Positions 21,313 through 32,872 are shown, counted from the first letter of the stretch. The stretch is DNA of 64,000 bases from an uncultured Alkaliphilus sp. (GCA_938074565.1 CALJEQ010000005.1:62001-126000), one strand, 5' to 3'. A program made the numbers and translations. Notes: generated by a model from the sequence alone, not told the origin.

Positions 21313-22593
21313 ATGGCTGCTTTTATATTCTTTAAGTTAGAGAAGGGAAAGGTGATAAAAATGAATTATACAACAATTGAAACAATATCCAATAGTATTA
21401 AACAAATTACTAAAGGTGGTTCTTTTCAAAACTTCATCATTTTTATTACTCAAATATTGTTATTTTTGTTAATTGTTTTTATACTATATTATTTAATTCA
21501 TATAGGTAATAATTTTGTAGAACCACAAAAAAGAATTAACTTAGAAAGAAAACAAATACTCAATATTATTTTAGTTTTAATAATAGGTTCTTTTATTCTT
21601 ATATTATTAAAATTAAGACTTATTTTATTTGAGATATTAGCCCCTTTTATAGGTGCAATTATTTTAGCTTACTTATTAAATCCTTTGGTAAAATACTTAA
21701 GTAAAAAAGGAATTAAACGTTTATGGGGTGTACTAATTATTTATCTTTCTATATCTTTTATAATTTTTGTGTTATCTGTTACAATCATTCCTAAAATGTC
21801 TAGAGAAGTAAAAGGATTGGTGGATGTAATACCAGAGTTTAGCAACGGAGCATATCATTTTTTACATAATGCATATTTAAAATTTAATAAAAATCTAGAA
21901 AATTTACCACCAGAATTTGATGGGGTAAGAAATCTACTACAGCTTAACTTAAACCGAGTTCAACACTTTGTTATGGATATACTAACTGTGGTGACGGATA
22001 CATTATTAGCTGTATTTAGTAAAGTTTTTAGTATTATTTTAATTCCGATTTTAGCGTTTTACTTCTTAAAAGATGCTGAAGAGTTTAAAAAATCCATTAT
22101 TCTATTTATTCCCAGTGGTATAAGAAAAAAAGCATTACAGATGGCAAAGGACTTTGATGAGGTTTTAGGAGGTTTTATACGGGGACAGATGATAGTTGCA
22201 TTCATTGTGGGGATCTTAACAACTGTAGTATTATTAATCCTTAAAGTGAATTTTGCAGTTTTGGTAGGTATGGTTGCAGGTATTGCAAACATTATTCCAT
22301 ACTTTGGACCTGTTATTGGTATTGTACCAGGAGTGTTTTTTGCTTTAATGGATAGTCCAATGAAAGCCCTCTGGGTAATAATTGCTTTTACTGTAATTCA
22401 GCAATTTGAAAGTGCTATTCTCTCACCAAAGATAGTTGGTAAAAGTGTTGGAGTACACCCTGTATGGATAATATTGTCACTATTTATTGGAGGTAAACTT
22501 TTTGGTTTAGTGGGTTTGTTAATAGCTGTTCCAGTGGCAGGAATGATAAAAGTAGTAGGTAAGCATTTTATAGACTATATTGTTAGGTTCTAA
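21313..22593 (+). CDS. AI-2E family transporter
   Basis: Multi-TM; FGPVIGIVPGVFFALMDSP, PKIVGKSVGVHPVWIILSLFIGGKLFGLVGLLIAVPVAG. Confidence 0.88.
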   Translation: MAAFIFFKLEKGKVIKMNYTTIETISNSIKQITKGGSFQNFIIFITQILLFLLIVFILYYLIHIGNNFVEPQKRINLERKQILNIILVLIIGSFILILLKLRLILFEILAPFIGAIILAYLLNPLVKYLSKKGIKRLWGVLIIYLSISFIIFVLSVTIIPKMSREVKGLVDVIPEFSNGAYHFLHNAYLKFNKNLENLPPEFDGVRNLLQLNLNRVQHFVMDILTVVTDTLLAVFSKVFSIILIPILAFYFLKDAEEFKKSIILFIPSGIRKKALQMAKDFDEVLGGFIRGQMIVAFIVGILTTVVLLILKVNFAVLVGMVAGIANIIPYFGPVIGIVPGVFFALMDSPMKALWVIIAFTVIQQFESAILSPKIVGKSVGVHPVWIILSLFIGGKLFGLVGLLIAVPVAGMIKVVGKHFIDYIVRF

Positions 22594-22792
22594 AAAAAAC
22601 ATAAATTTAACGTAGAAAAGGTTTACTAAATACATTAGTGAAACCTTTTTTTGAGTATTCATAATTATTTCTAAATTAGTTGACACATTTACCGATATAG
22701 ATAATAATATAATAAAAGTAAATATGGCATTTTTTTCTTTATTGGTTAAAGTTGTTTGTACAATTTAAATTATTTTTGATAGGGGGGTTAAT

Positions 22793-23548
22793 ATGTGGAC
22801 TAGAGGAGAGTTAAAAGAAAGAGCAAAGAGTGTTCTCAGTATTTTATACTGGAAAGCTTTTTTAGTAAGTTTAATCATATTATTTGTAGGGGATAGTGAA
22901 AGGCTTAAAAATACAAACTTAAACTTTAGAAACGATAACCGTGGACTCATCAATATAACACCACGTATGATTGCTGATAAATATATAATACCCTATTTAG
23001 GAATTGTAGCTATTGCAGTTTCATTGGTTATTTTAGGGGCAATATTGATTAGGATTCTTATCGGATACCACGTTGAAGTGGGTGGAAGACGTTTTTTCTT
23101 AAAAGCAGCAGTTAAAAAAGAAGGCGATATAGGAATTATAGGTCAGTCATTTGTTAAGGGTAATTACTCTAATATTTTAAGAACAATGCTTTATCGAAGT
23201 GTACTACTTATCTTATGGACATTACTTTTTATTATACCTGGAATAATAAAATCATATGCCTATAGAATGGTACCTTATATTCTAGCTGATAATCCTAATA
23301 TTGGTTATAAACGTGCTATAGAATTGAGTAATCAAATGACCAACGGGCAAAAGTTAGATATTTTTATATTAGACCTATCTTTTATTGGTTGGTATTTACT
23401 AGGTTCTTTGCTTTTGGGTCTTGGTGTGTTTTTCGTATTACCTTATGAAAATGCAACAAATGCAGAGTTATACTTAGTATTACGTAAAAATGTTATAGAA
23501 CAGGGACTATGTAGTCTTAAGGAGTTGGGAATAGAAGAAAACATATAG
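22793..23548 (+). CDS. DUF975 family membrane protein
   Basis: Multi-TM; LWTLLFIIPGIIKSYAYRMVPYILADNPNIGYKRAIELSNQMTNGQK. Confidence 0.8.
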   Translation: MWTRGELKERAKSVLSILYWKAFLVSLIILFVGDSERLKNTNLNFRNDNRGLINITPRMIADKYIIPYLGIVAIAVSLVILGAILIRILIGYHVEVGGRRFFLKAAVKKEGDIGIIGQSFVKGNYSNILRTMLYRSVLLILWTLLFIIPGIIKSYAYRMVPYILADNPNIGYKRAIELSNQMTNGQKLDIFILDLSFIGWYLLGSLLLGLGVFFVLPYENATNAELYLVLRKNVIEQGLCSLKELGIEENI

Positions 23549-23644
23549 ACTAATGGGTGTTTACACTATAGTTATTGAAAAAATAGGTTTAATCCATTGA
23601 CAAACTATTCTAATTCTAATATAATTCATATAACTAAATATCAC

Positions 23645-23870
23645 AAAAGCAATGAAGAGAAGTAGTAATATGAATGAATTCTTCCAGAGAAGAGGTTCTT
23701 GGCTGTAAAACCTCCAGATACATCATATGAAGCAGTCTTAGAGCTATAATCTTGAAATAACAGTAGAGATTATCGGTAAATCCGTTAATATTTTAAACCA
23801 AAGCGACCTTTTTAGGTAATTAGGGTGGTACCGCGGGTATTATTATACTCGTCCCTTTTTATTTCAATTA
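23645..23870 (+). ncRNA. T-box leader upstream of alaS
   Basis: gaagagaagtagtaatatg stem I start and attagggtggtaccgcgg T-box sequence, terminator-like end; followed by alaS. Confidence 0.92.
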
Positions 23871-24021
23871 AGGTGGCTTTTTATTTTTGTATAAAATTAT
23901 AAATAAACAGGCAAAATTCTTAATTAAGACAGGTTTTAAATAAAGAAATATTTATCTCTAATAGAAATAAAAATACTTATTTTAAACTTTTTATTAGAGT
24001 ATTTTGTAAGGAGGAATAACA

Positions 24022-26664
24022 ATGGAAAAAAAAGGATTGAATGAAATTAGAAAAATGTTTTTAGATTTTTTTGAATCTAAGGAACATTTAGTTGTGCCAA
24101 GTGCCCCGTTAGTGCCACAAAACGATAATAGTTTATTATTGATTAATGCAGGTATGGCACCCTTAAAACCATACTTTTCAGGAACAGAAGTACCACCAAA
24201 AAATAGAATGGCTTCTTGTCAAAAATGTATACGTACAGGGGATATAGAAAACGTGGGAAAAACCTCTCGTCATGCCACCTTCTTTGAAATGTTGGGGAAC
24301 TTCTCTTTTGGAGACTACTTTAAAAAGGAATCTATACAGTGGGGTTGGGAATTTGTTACAGATTACTTAAAATTACCTTTAGATAGAGTTTGGGTTAGTG
24401 TTTATGAGGAAGATAATGAAGCCTACGAAATTTGGAACAAGACAGTTGGTGTACCAGCAGATAAAATTGTTCGATTAGGTAAGGCTGATAACTTTTGGGA
24501 AATAGGAGTAGGTCCTTGTGGACCTTGTTCTGAATTATACTATGATCGGGGAGAAAAATTTGGTTGCGACAGTGCTGACTGTAAACCAGGTTGTGATTGT
24601 GATCGTTTTATTGAGTTTTGGAACCATGTATTTACTCAATTTGATAAGGATGAAGCAGGAACCTATAATCTTTTACCAAAGCCCAACATAGATACAGGAA
24701 TGGGATTAGAGAGAATTGCGTGTATTATGCAAGGAGTAGATTCTATATTTGATGTAGATACAATGCAATATATATTAGAACAGGTTTGTGAAAAAACCTC
24801 AACTAAATACAACCAAGATACTAAAACCAACACTTCTATTAGAATCATAACGGATCATATCCGTTCTATTACTTTTATGGTAAACGACGGAATTATACCT
24901 AGTAATGAGGGAAGAGGTTATGTATTAAGAAGACTTCTTAGAAGAGCTGCTCGACATGGAAAACTTTTAGGAAGAACCAATGCCTTTCTTTTTGAATTGG
25001 TAGATGCAGTAATCAAAATGTATGGTGAAACCTATACAGAATTACAAGAAAACAAAGAATATATTCAAAGAGTTATAAAAGTAGAAGAAGGAAGATTTCA
25101 AGAAACCATTCATCAAGGTGTAGATATTTTAAATGAATATATTACAACTTTAGAAAAGTCTGGTGAGAAGTTGTTGGCAGGCGACATAGCATTTAAGTTA
25201 TATGATACTTTTGGATTCCCATTAGATTTAACCAAAGAAATTTTAGAAGAAAAAGGTTTACAGGTTGACGAAGAAGGCTTCCAAGCAGAAATGGAAAAAC
25301 AAAGAGATAGAGCTAGAAAAGCTAGGGTTGGGGAAGATAATGAAGGTTGGAAGGATGATGTTTTTGCATCTCTAGATAAAACCATTCAAACAAACTTTAC
25401 TGGATATAACTCATTAACGGGTAAAGGTGCAGTGTTATCTATTATCCATAACCAAACAACGGTACAAGAAGTTAAGGTTGGAGAAGAAGCAATACTTATT
25501 TTAAATGAAACACCTTTCTATGGTGAAGGTGGAGGACAAATGGGGGATAAGGGAATTGTCTTTAATGATAATTTTAAAGCAACTGTTACAGACTCTAAAA
25601 AAGGTGTGAATAACAGAATTCATTTATTCGTTAAAGTAGAAGAAGGAAAACTTAATGTTGGAGATACTGTTGGTGGTGAAGTAGACGGATTAATTAGAAA
25701 AAATACCGAGAGAAACCATACTGCCACCCACTTGCTTCACAAGGCATTAAAGGAAGTTGTAGGGCAACATGTGCAACAGGCAGGTTCTTTAGTAACTTCC
25801 GAAAGACTTCGTTTTGACTTCACTCATTTTGAAGGATTAACCCCTCAACAGATTAAGACAATTGAAGAAATGATTAATGAAAAGATCCTTTCTTCTATGG
25901 AAGTAGATGCTTTAGAAACCTCTATTAAAGAAGCAAAGGAAATGGGGGCAGAGGCTTTATTTGGGGAAAAGTATGGAGAAAATGTTAGGGTTGTGAAGGC
26001 TGGCGACTATAGCACAGAACTTTGTGGAGGAACCCATGTTAAAAATACCAGTGAAATTGGAACTTTCCTTATTCTAAGTGAAGCAGGTATTGCAGCAGGC
26101 ACAAGAAGAATTGAAGCATTAACGGGTATAGAAGCTTATAAATATATTAACCAACAGAGAAATACCATTGAAAAAGCAGCAGGAATTGTAAAAACACAAG
26201 AAGCACTTTTAGTAAACCGATTAGAATCAATAATGGTGGAACTAAAGGAAAAGGATAGAGAAATTGATCGTTTAAAGAGCCAATTGGCTTCGGGTGCAAC
26301 GGAACAAATTTTAGCTGATGCAACAGTAATCAATGATACAAAGGTTATATTACACCATATGGGTTCGGCTAGTATGGATGATTTAAGAAAAGTTGCAGAT
26401 GTGATAAAAGCAAAAGTGGATACTGGTGTTATTGTTTTAGCAGGGGAAAGTGAAGGTAAAGCCAACTTTGTGACAGTGGTAACTAAAGACTTAAATAAAA
26501 AAGGTATTCATGCTGGAAACTTAGTAAAAGAGGCTGCAAAAGTTACTGGTGGCGGGGGTGGTGGCCGCCCTGATATGGCTCAAGCAGGTGGAAAAGATGC
26601 TACAAAAATAAATGAAGCACTAGAAACTATAAAATTAATTTTGAAAGATCAAATAATTGGGTAA
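24022..26664 (+). CDS. alaS: Alanyl-tRNA synthetase
   Basis: IRKMFLDFFESKEHLVVPSAPLVPQNDNSLLLINAGMAPLKPYFSG, HNTATHLLHKAL-like, GTHVKNTSEIG, GGGGGGRPDMAQAGGKD. Confidence 0.98.
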   Translation: MEKKGLNEIRKMFLDFFESKEHLVVPSAPLVPQNDNSLLLINAGMAPLKPYFSGTEVPPKNRMASCQKCIRTGDIENVGKTSRHATFFEMLGNFSFGDYFKKESIQWGWEFVTDYLKLPLDRVWVSVYEEDNEAYEIWNKTVGVPADKIVRLGKADNFWEIGVGPCGPCSELYYDRGEKFGCDSADCKPGCDCDRFIEFWNHVFTQFDKDEAGTYNLLPKPNIDTGMGLERIACIMQGVDSIFDVDTMQYILEQVCEKTSTKYNQDTKTNTSIRIITDHIRSITFMVNDGIIPSNEGRGYVLRRLLRRAARHGKLLGRTNAFLFELVDAVIKMYGETYTELQENKEYIQRVIKVEEGRFQETIHQGVDILNEYITTLEKSGEKLLAGDIAFKLYDTFGFPLDLTKEILEEKGLQVDEEGFQAEMEKQRDRARKARVGEDNEGWKDDVFASLDKTIQTNFTGYNSLTGKGAVLSIIHNQTTVQEVKVGEEAILILNETPFYGEGGGQMGDKGIVFNDNFKATVTDSKKGVNNRIHLFVKVEEGKLNVGDTVGGEVDGLIRKNTERNHTATHLLHKALKEVVGQHVQQAGSLVTSERLRFDFTHFEGLTPQQIKTIEEMINEKILSSMEVDALETSIKEAKEMGAEALFGEKYGENVRVVKAGDYSTELCGGTHVKNTSEIGTFLILSEAGIAAGTRRIEALTGIEAYKYINQQRNTIEKAAGIVKTQEALLVNRLESIMVELKEKDREIDRLKSQLASGATEQILADATVINDTKVILHHMGSASMDDLRKVADVIKAKVDTGVIVLAGESEGKANFVTVVTKDLNKKGIHAGNLVKEAAKVTGGGGGGRPDMAQAGGKDATKINEALETIKLILKDQIIG

Positions 26665-26667
26665 AAT

Positions 26668-26698
26668 AAAAGGACATGGAACACCATGTCCTTTTGAC
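26668..26698 (+). terminator. Rho-independent terminator
   Basis: aaaaggacatgg aaca ccatgtccttttg. Confidence 0.65.
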
Positions 26699-26875
26699 CT
26701 GTTAAAAAATGTTTATGTACACATGAGTATGGCTTGAAGGCTTTGGTATTAGATTAGTTTTTATGGTATTGAAGGAGTGTAGTTATACTTTAGTAAAAAA
26801 TAAATGTTTAATTTGAGGTTGAGAGGTTATATATGGTAAAATAATATTAACTGGAAAAGAAGGGAGAAATTTAAG

Positions 26876-27130
26876 ATGACTGAAAAAATGAATTATACAA
26901 TGAAATTTAATTTGGATAAAGAAAAAGAAAAGAAGGCAAATGATATTATTACTTCTGTTTACAAAGCATTAGAGGAAAAAGGATATAATCCCATTAATCA
27001 GTTTATAGGATACATATTATCTGGCGATCCTACATATATTACAAATCATAATGAAGCTAGAAGTAATATCCGTAAAATTGAACGGGATGAATTGTTAGAG
27101 GAATTATTAAGATCTTATTTAAAAAAATAA
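26876..27130 (+). CDS. ireB: IreB/UPF0297 family protein
   Basis: [64 protein letters not shown]. Confidence 0.95.
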   Translation: MTEKMNYTMKFNLDKEKEKKANDIITSVYKALEEKGYNPINQFIGYILSGDPTYITNHNEARSNIRKIERDELLEELLRSYLKK

Positions 27131-27145
27131 TGGGAGCGATCTGTT

Positions 27146-29326
27146 TTGAAAATTGCCAGATTAATCTTTATAAAACTATTGATCATTTTAATTTTAGTTG
27201 CTGAATTGTCAGTAGTTTTTGCCCTTGAAGAAAAACAACCTAATCAAAAAGTTGTGATGCTAATTGTTAATCGTGTTGATCTACAGAACTTATTAGAGAT
27301 GAATGAAGTCCAAAGATTAATGGAGGAAGGTTCAATAGGGTTGATGAACATTAGAGCTTCTGGGCGATACAGTGAGTATAAGTCTTATGCCACCATTGGT
27401 TGGGGGACTCGTGCAGAGGCTAATAAAGAGAGTCAGGCATTTTTTAATGTGGATAAGAACAGTACTGCAATTTATCGAAGAAGGTTGGGAGAAATTCCAT
27501 CTGATAAAGGAATTGTTAACCTATCAATTAATCGATTGATACAGCAAAACTATAAAGGGGAATTTGGTGCAGTACCAGGCTCACTTGGAGAAATTTTAAG
27601 ACAAAATGGTTTGAAAACTGTGGTGTTAGGCAACGCAGATACAGAAGATGAAAAGAGAAGGGCAGCAGCTCTAATTGCAATGGATAAACAGGGTTATATA
27701 GACTATGGGGATATAAGTAGTAAATTAATTATGGAAAATTTTTCAAAGCCCTTTGGAATTCAAACCAATTATGATTTACTTTTTGAAGAATTTACAGAAT
27801 TATACCCTCAAGGGGACTTTTTTGTAATTGAAACCGGTGATTTATCAAGACTAGAAAGTTATAAGAATAATCTTAATAGAACAGCATATCAAAACCATAG
27901 GAAAGCAATATTACAAGAAATTAATCAATTTACAGAAAAAGTTACTAATCATATAGAAGGCGATCCAACATTGTTAATGTTGGTTGTGCCATATCCTACT
28001 GTTGTCGTCTTTGAATCAGGTGCTAGGCTAACTCCTATTATATTTTATGGAGAGGGTATAACAGGTGGGTTACTAACATCGGATACCACTAGAAGGGAAG
28101 GTATTATCGGTAATATTGATATTGCCCCCACTGTATTAGCTTATTTTGGATTATCGCCAGAGGAAATGACAGGAAGAAGGATTAATGAGTTAAGTACAAA
28201 AAATAACATACAATTTTTAGAACAACTGTATAAAAATGTTGTCAATATTTCACAACAACGATATAAAGTGCTTTATACCTTTGCTGTCTTTGAAATGCTT
28301 GCCTCGGTTTTTGCATTATTGGCTATTATATTTAAAAAGAGGATTCCCAGTCTATGGAGAAGGGGGATTTCTAATGTTTTGATAGCCACCATCGTAGCTC
28401 CTTTTACATTTTTATTAATGCCGATATTTGATTTTCAAACGCCAACTTTAATTTATACTTTATTAATGCTAATAACTTCAATAGTAGTGGTTTCATTAAG
28501 TCTTTTAATCAGAAAAGATTGGGTGAAGATGTTGATTTTATCAACAGGGTTAGTGGTGTTGGGTTTGTTGGTGGACTTAATAACTGGGCAACAATTAATT
28601 AAAAGTTCAATATTGGGATATGACCCAATAATAGGAGCAAGGTACTATGGGATAGGAAATGAATTTGCAGGTGTTTTAATAGGAAGTACTTTAGTTTTTA
28701 CCACAGCCATTGTAGAAAAAAACAAAAAATTAAAATGGTTAGTACCTATTATATATCTAGTTATTGTGGTGGCAATTGGCTTTCCCCAGTGGGGGGCTAA
28801 TGTAGGTGGTACAATTACAGCTATGTTTGCTTTTTTGTTTACTACATTCAAATTACTAGGGGTTAAAATGAATTTTAAAAAATGGTTGTCTATTTGTGGA
28901 ATGGTGGTCATCGCAGTTTCTATTTTTGCTGTTGTAGACATGTTTGTTTTAGAGACTAAGTCCCATTTAGCTGGTGCTATTCAACAAATCTATCGGGGTG
29001 GGCCACTGGTGGTTTTACAAATCATCACCAGAAAAATTGCCATGAACATTAGAATAATGGGAGTTACCATTTGGAGTCGAGTGCTATTAATTGCTATAGT
29101 AGTTATAGGAATACTGTTTTATAAGCCTGTGGGGGTATTGAAAAAAATTGCATCTGCCTACCCTCATTTGGCAGCAGGTTGGACAGGTATATTGGTTGCA
29201 TGTGGTGTTGGTTTTGTTTTTAATGATTCTGGAGTAGTAACAGCTGCTTTAGCAGCAATTTTTCTATCGACATCTATATTATACTTAGTGTTAAATGATT
29301 TAGATGATAAATTAATTAAAGAATAA
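27146..29326 (+). CDS. Multi-TM protein with alkaline-phosphatase-like extracytoplasmic domain
   Basis: Signal/TM N-terminus, IGNIDIAPTVLAYFGLSPEEMTGR motif, multiple C-terminal TM helices. Confidence 0.6.
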   Translation: MKIARLIFIKLLIILILVAELSVVFALEEKQPNQKVVMLIVNRVDLQNLLEMNEVQRLMEEGSIGLMNIRASGRYSEYKSYATIGWGTRAEANKESQAFFNVDKNSTAIYRRRLGEIPSDKGIVNLSINRLIQQNYKGEFGAVPGSLGEILRQNGLKTVVLGNADTEDEKRRAAALIAMDKQGYIDYGDISSKLIMENFSKPFGIQTNYDLLFEEFTELYPQGDFFVIETGDLSRLESYKNNLNRTAYQNHRKAILQEINQFTEKVTNHIEGDPTLLMLVVPYPTVVVFESGARLTPIIFYGEGITGGLLTSDTTRREGIIGNIDIAPTVLAYFGLSPEEMTGRRINELSTKNNIQFLEQLYKNVVNISQQRYKVLYTFAVFEMLASVFALLAIIFKKRIPSLWRRGISNVLIATIVAPFTFLLMPIFDFQTPTLIYTLLMLITSIVVVSLSLLIRKDWVKMLILSTGLVVLGLLVDLITGQQLIKSSILGYDPIIGARYYGIGNEFAGVLIGSTLVFTTAIVEKNKKLKWLVPIIYLVIVVAIGFPQWGANVGGTITAMFAFLFTTFKLLGVKMNFKKWLSICGMVVIAVSIFAVVDMFVLETKSHLAGAIQQIYRGGPLVVLQIITRKIAMNIRIMGVTIWSRVLLIAIVVIGILFYKPVGVLKKIASAYPHLAAGWTGILVACGVGFVFNDSGVVTAALAAIFLSTSILYLVLNDLDDKLIKE

Positions 29327-29333
29327 TGGAGAA

Positions 29334-30299
29334 ATGATTGTGTTTGAAATAGAAAAAAAGCAATTGGGAAATACAGGATTACAAGTTTCAAAGCTATGTT
29401 TTGGTAGTTTAACTATGGGGCCACTACAAAAAAATATGTCCCCCAAAGAAGGTGGCGACCTTATCAAATATGGTTTTGAAAAGGGAATTAATTTCATCGA
29501 TACGGCTGAATTATATGGTACTTACCCCCATATTAAAGAGGCGTTAAAGGATATAAAAAGAGATGAATTTGTTATTGCTACAAAATCCTATGCTTACTCA
29601 AAGGAAACAGCAGAAGAAAGTTTGAATAAGGCAATGAAGGAAATGGGGGTAGATACCATTGATGTTTTTCTCCTCCATGAACAGGAAAATCAGCACACCC
29701 TTAGAGGGCATGAAGAGGCGTTAAATTATTTCTTAAAGATGAAGGAGAAGGGGTATATTAAATCTGTAGGCATATCTACCCATCATATAGCTGCTGTGAA
29801 AGCTTCTTTAAAGTTGAAAGAAATAGAGGTGCTTCATCCAATAGTCAATAAAAATGGTTTAGGAATACAGGATGGAAGTATTGAAGAAATGTTGGAGGTT
29901 TTGCAGGATGCCCATAAAATAGGTAAGGGAATTTACGGAATGAAGCCTTTGGGCGGTGGAAATTTACTTAGAGATTTTCAAGATTCCTTTAATTTTGTAT
30001 TAAATCTTCCCTTTTTAGATTCTATAGCTGTTGGAATGCAAAATAACAATGAGATTGATATTAATGCTGCCATATTTCAAGGACATGCTATGGATGAGGA
30101 ATTAATGAAGAAAGTAACAATAGAAAACAAACAGTTAAATATTGCCCATTGGTGCGAAGTTTGTGGAAATTGTTTGAAGGGTTGTAGCCATCAAGCTTTA
30201 AGTATTGTAGAAAATCAATTGCAGGTGGACCACAATAAATGTGTGCTATGTGGGTATTGCTCTAAGTATTGTCCACAATTTTGCATTAAAGTAGTTTAG
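29334..30299 (+). CDS. Aldo/keto reductase with C-terminal 4Fe-4S domains
   Basis: [51 protein letters not shown]. Confidence 0.88.
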   Translation: MIVFEIEKKQLGNTGLQVSKLCFGSLTMGPLQKNMSPKEGGDLIKYGFEKGINFIDTAELYGTYPHIKEALKDIKRDEFVIATKSYAYSKETAEESLNKAMKEMGVDTIDVFLLHEQENQHTLRGHEEALNYFLKMKEKGYIKSVGISTHHIAAVKASLKLKEIEVLHPIVNKNGLGIQDGSIEEMLEVLQDAHKIGKGIYGMKPLGGGNLLRDFQDSFNFVLNLPFLDSIAVGMQNNNEIDINAAIFQGHAMDEELMKKVTIENKQLNIAHWCEVCGNCLKGCSHQALSIVENQLQVDHNKCVLCGYCSKYCPQFCIKVV

Positions 30300-30309
30300 G
30301 AGGAGAAGT

Positions 30310-30729
30310 ATGCCAAGAATTATGGGTTTAGATGTTGGGGACAAAACTATTGGAATAGCCGCCAGTGACTTATTGGGTTTCACAGCTCAAGGAATTGAAA
30401 CCATCATAAGAGTAAGTATAAAAAAAGATTTAAGACGTTTAGAAGAATTAGTAGCTGAATATGAAGTTAATAAAATGGTTGTGGGACTACCCAAAAACAT
30501 GAATGGTACTATTGGACCACAGGGAGAGAAAACCATTGAATTTGCTGAAAGATTAAAGAAGCGTTTCCCAAAAGTTGAAGTAGTTATGTGGGATGAGAGA
30601 TTAAGCTCTGTTGCAGCTGAAAGGGCTTTAATACAAGCAGATGTAAGTCGAAAAAAACGTAAAGAAGTAATTGACAAAATGGCTGCTGTATACATTTTAC
30701 AGGGTTATTTACAGAGCATAAGTAAATAA
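30310..30729 (+). CDS. ruvX: Holliday junction resolvase-like YqgF/RuvX
   Basis: [45 protein letters not shown]. Confidence 0.95.
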   Translation: MPRIMGLDVGDKTIGIAASDLLGFTAQGIETIIRVSIKKDLRRLEELVAEYEVNKMVVGLPKNMNGTIGPQGEKTIEFAERLKKRFPKVEVVMWDERLSSVAAERALIQADVSRKKRKEVIDKMAAVYILQGYLQSISK

Positions 30730-30813
30730 TAATTATAAAATAGTATTTTTTTCTAAAAAAATGGTATATAATACTTATGTGGCTTAGACCTAAAAGGAAA
30801 GGAGTTTTTAAAT

Positions 30814-31086
30814 ATGGAAGAAAAAGAAAATTTTATAACATTGGTTGATGAGGAAGGTAAAGAAGAGGAGTTTGAAATACTAATGACTCTTGATGTAGAA
30901 GATAAAGAATATGCTATCTTATTAGCAGTAGATGCTGATGAAGATGATGAAGCATACATCTTTAGAATTGTAAGTGAAGAAGAAGACGAGTATACTTTAA
31001 TCGCTATTGAAGATGATGAAGAGTATGAAAATGTTGTGGCTGCATATGATGCAATTATGGAAGCTGAAGATGGTGACGAAGAATAA
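30814..31086 (+). CDS. DUF1292 family protein
   Basis: Acidic small ORF: ITLVDEEGKEEEFEILMTLDVEDKEYAILLAVDADEDDEAYIFRI. Confidence 0.9.
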   Translation: MEEKENFITLVDEEGKEEEFEILMTLDVEDKEYAILLAVDADEDDEAYIFRIVSEEEDEYTLIAIEDDEEYENVVAAYDAIMEAEDGDEE

Positions 31087-31093
31087 GATGGAC

Positions 31094-31546
31094 TTACCAA
31101 GTCCATCTCTTCTTTTTATTTATGGTAAAACTAGATATAAAGGATGCAACAGCAGTAAGGGTTATAAATATACTTAATAAATAAGTACTCAATTGAGTAT
31201 CTAGTTGTCTTAAACCAAAACCAGTTTTAAATAATACTGGAGGTAAAGATAAGGCACGATCGTATCCTAATAAATAATACATAATAGTAAAGGATACAAT
31301 AGGGATGATAATGGTGCCGACTGTTGAAAATAAAGGAAACAGTAACTTACCATGTTGATTATAGCCCTTAATGAAACCAATAATTCCTCCTATAGCTGAT
31401 ATACTGGGGATTATGAAGCCAGGATGAAAATAAGTTTCAAGATCGGGTGCAAATTCATTGGCTAAAACGGCTAAGGTTAATCCGAAGACAAAGCCTAAGA
31501 AGATGCCGTGGATTGAATGTAAAAACAATTGTGTAGATGATTTCAA
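31094..31546 (-). CDS. Hypothetical membrane protein
   Basis: Four predicted hydrophobic segments. Confidence 0.55.
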   Translation of the reverse strand: MKSSTQLFLHSIHGIFLGFVFGLTLAVLANEFAPDLETYFHPGFIIPSISAIGGIIGFIKGYNQHGKLLFPLFSTVGTIIIPIVSFTIMYYLLGYDRALSLPPVLFKTGFGLRQLDTQLSTYLLSIFITLTAVASFISSFTINKKKRWTW

Positions 31547-31616
31547 GTTATTAACCCCCTCAATATAATGAACTAACTAACTACATTCGACATTAATTTT
31601 ATTATAACATAAGTAG

Positions 31617-32327
31617 GTGAAAATTATGAGTATAATTATTGATGGTGTGAAGGTTTTAGGTGTATTTATAAAAAGACTAAATCGTTTTTTAGCAGAAGTC
31701 CTTATAGAAGGTGAAGCACACATTACCCACGTTCCTAATACTGGAAGAATGCAGGAATTGTTAATTCCTGGGGCTAAAATAATATTGAGGAAAATTAACA
31801 ATCCTAATAGAAAAACCTCCTACGATTTACTGTTTGTATATAAAGAAGATCTTTTGGTGGCTATTGATTCTAAACTTCCTAATGTTTTATTAGAAAAATG
31901 TTTTGCTGATGGATTAATTCCTTATTTTGTTGGGTATAATTATATTAAAAGGGAAGTTTTTTACGGAAAAAGTAAATTTGATTTTTCTCTAAACAGTTCT
32001 GATGGTAAACACGCTTTAGTTGAAGCAAAATGTGTAACTTTAGTAAAAGGTTCTGGCATTGCTTCTTTTCCAGATGCCCCCACTGATAGGGGAAGAAAAC
32101 ATGTATTAGAGTTAATAGATGCTGTGGAAGAAGGAATTAGAGGAGCAGTAATTTTTATTATTCAGAGGGATGATGCTGTAAAATTTACTCCTAATAATGA
32201 AATGGATGAAAGATTCTATGAAGCAGTGGTTTTAGCAAAGAAAAAGGGTGTAGAGTTTTTTGCTTATAATTGTGATGTAACACCAGATTCCATAACATTA
32301 GGAAAAGAATTAAGCATAATCATTTGA
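31617..32327 (+). CDS. sfsA: SfsA family sugar fermentation stimulation protein
   Basis: FIKRLNRFLAEVLIEGEAHITHVPNTGRMQELL, KSKFDFSL, LVEAKCVTLV, FPDAPTDRGRKHVLEL. Confidence 0.95.
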   Translation: MKIMSIIIDGVKVLGVFIKRLNRFLAEVLIEGEAHITHVPNTGRMQELLIPGAKIILRKINNPNRKTSYDLLFVYKEDLLVAIDSKLPNVLLEKCFADGLIPYFVGYNYIKREVFYGKSKFDFSLNSSDGKHALVEAKCVTLVKGSGIASFPDAPTDRGRKHVLELIDAVEEGIRGAVIFIIQRDDAVKFTPNNEMDERFYEAVVLAKKKGVEFFAYNCDVTPDSITLGKELSIII

Positions 32328-32407
32328 AAATGATGATTGACATAAGCCGTTGAAAAGTATATAATTTTATTTGAAAAGGGTTATTATTTGAGAAATGGGT
32401 GAAATAA

Positions 32408-32842
32408 ATGGAAAACCTAATGGAAGAATTAAAAGAAAAACTAAAAGTAAAGGGTTTAAAGCTCACCCCTCAAAGAAGAGCTACCCTAGAAGTTTTGTTT
32501 AATAATCAAGGTCAACATTTAAACACAGAAGAAATTTATGCCATAGTAAAGGAAAAATGCCCTGAAATTGGACTGGCAACTGTTTATAGAACCTTACAAT
32601 TATTAGATGAAATGGGATTAATATCAAAACTGAATCTAGATGATGGTTGCAGTAGATACGAATTTAATAACCATGATGAAGATCATCAACATCATCATTT
32701 AATCTGCCAAAGCTGTGGAGCAGTTATAGAGGTAGAATTGGATCTATTGGATCAATTGGAAGAAGCTATTGAAAAAGAGTATAGGTTTAGAATAAAAGAT
32801 CATAAGGTAAAGTTTTTCGGGATTTGTTCTAATTGCGATTAG
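32408..32842 (+). CDS. fur: Fur-family transcriptional regulator
   Basis: KGLKLTPQRRATLEVL, IGLATVYRTLQLLDEMGLI, HHHLICQSCGAVIE. Confidence 0.92.
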   Translation: MENLMEELKEKLKVKGLKLTPQRRATLEVLFNNQGQHLNTEEIYAIVKEKCPEIGLATVYRTLQLLDEMGLISKLNLDDGCSRYEFNNHDEDHQHHHLICQSCGAVIEVELDLLDQLEEAIEKEYRFRIKDHKVKFFGICSNCD

Positions 32843-32872
32843 TCTTGCCAGTACTTGCAAGACTTTTTTTAT
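32843..32872 (+). terminator. Rho-independent terminator
   Basis: agtcttgc cagtactt gcaagactttttt. Confidence 0.65.
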
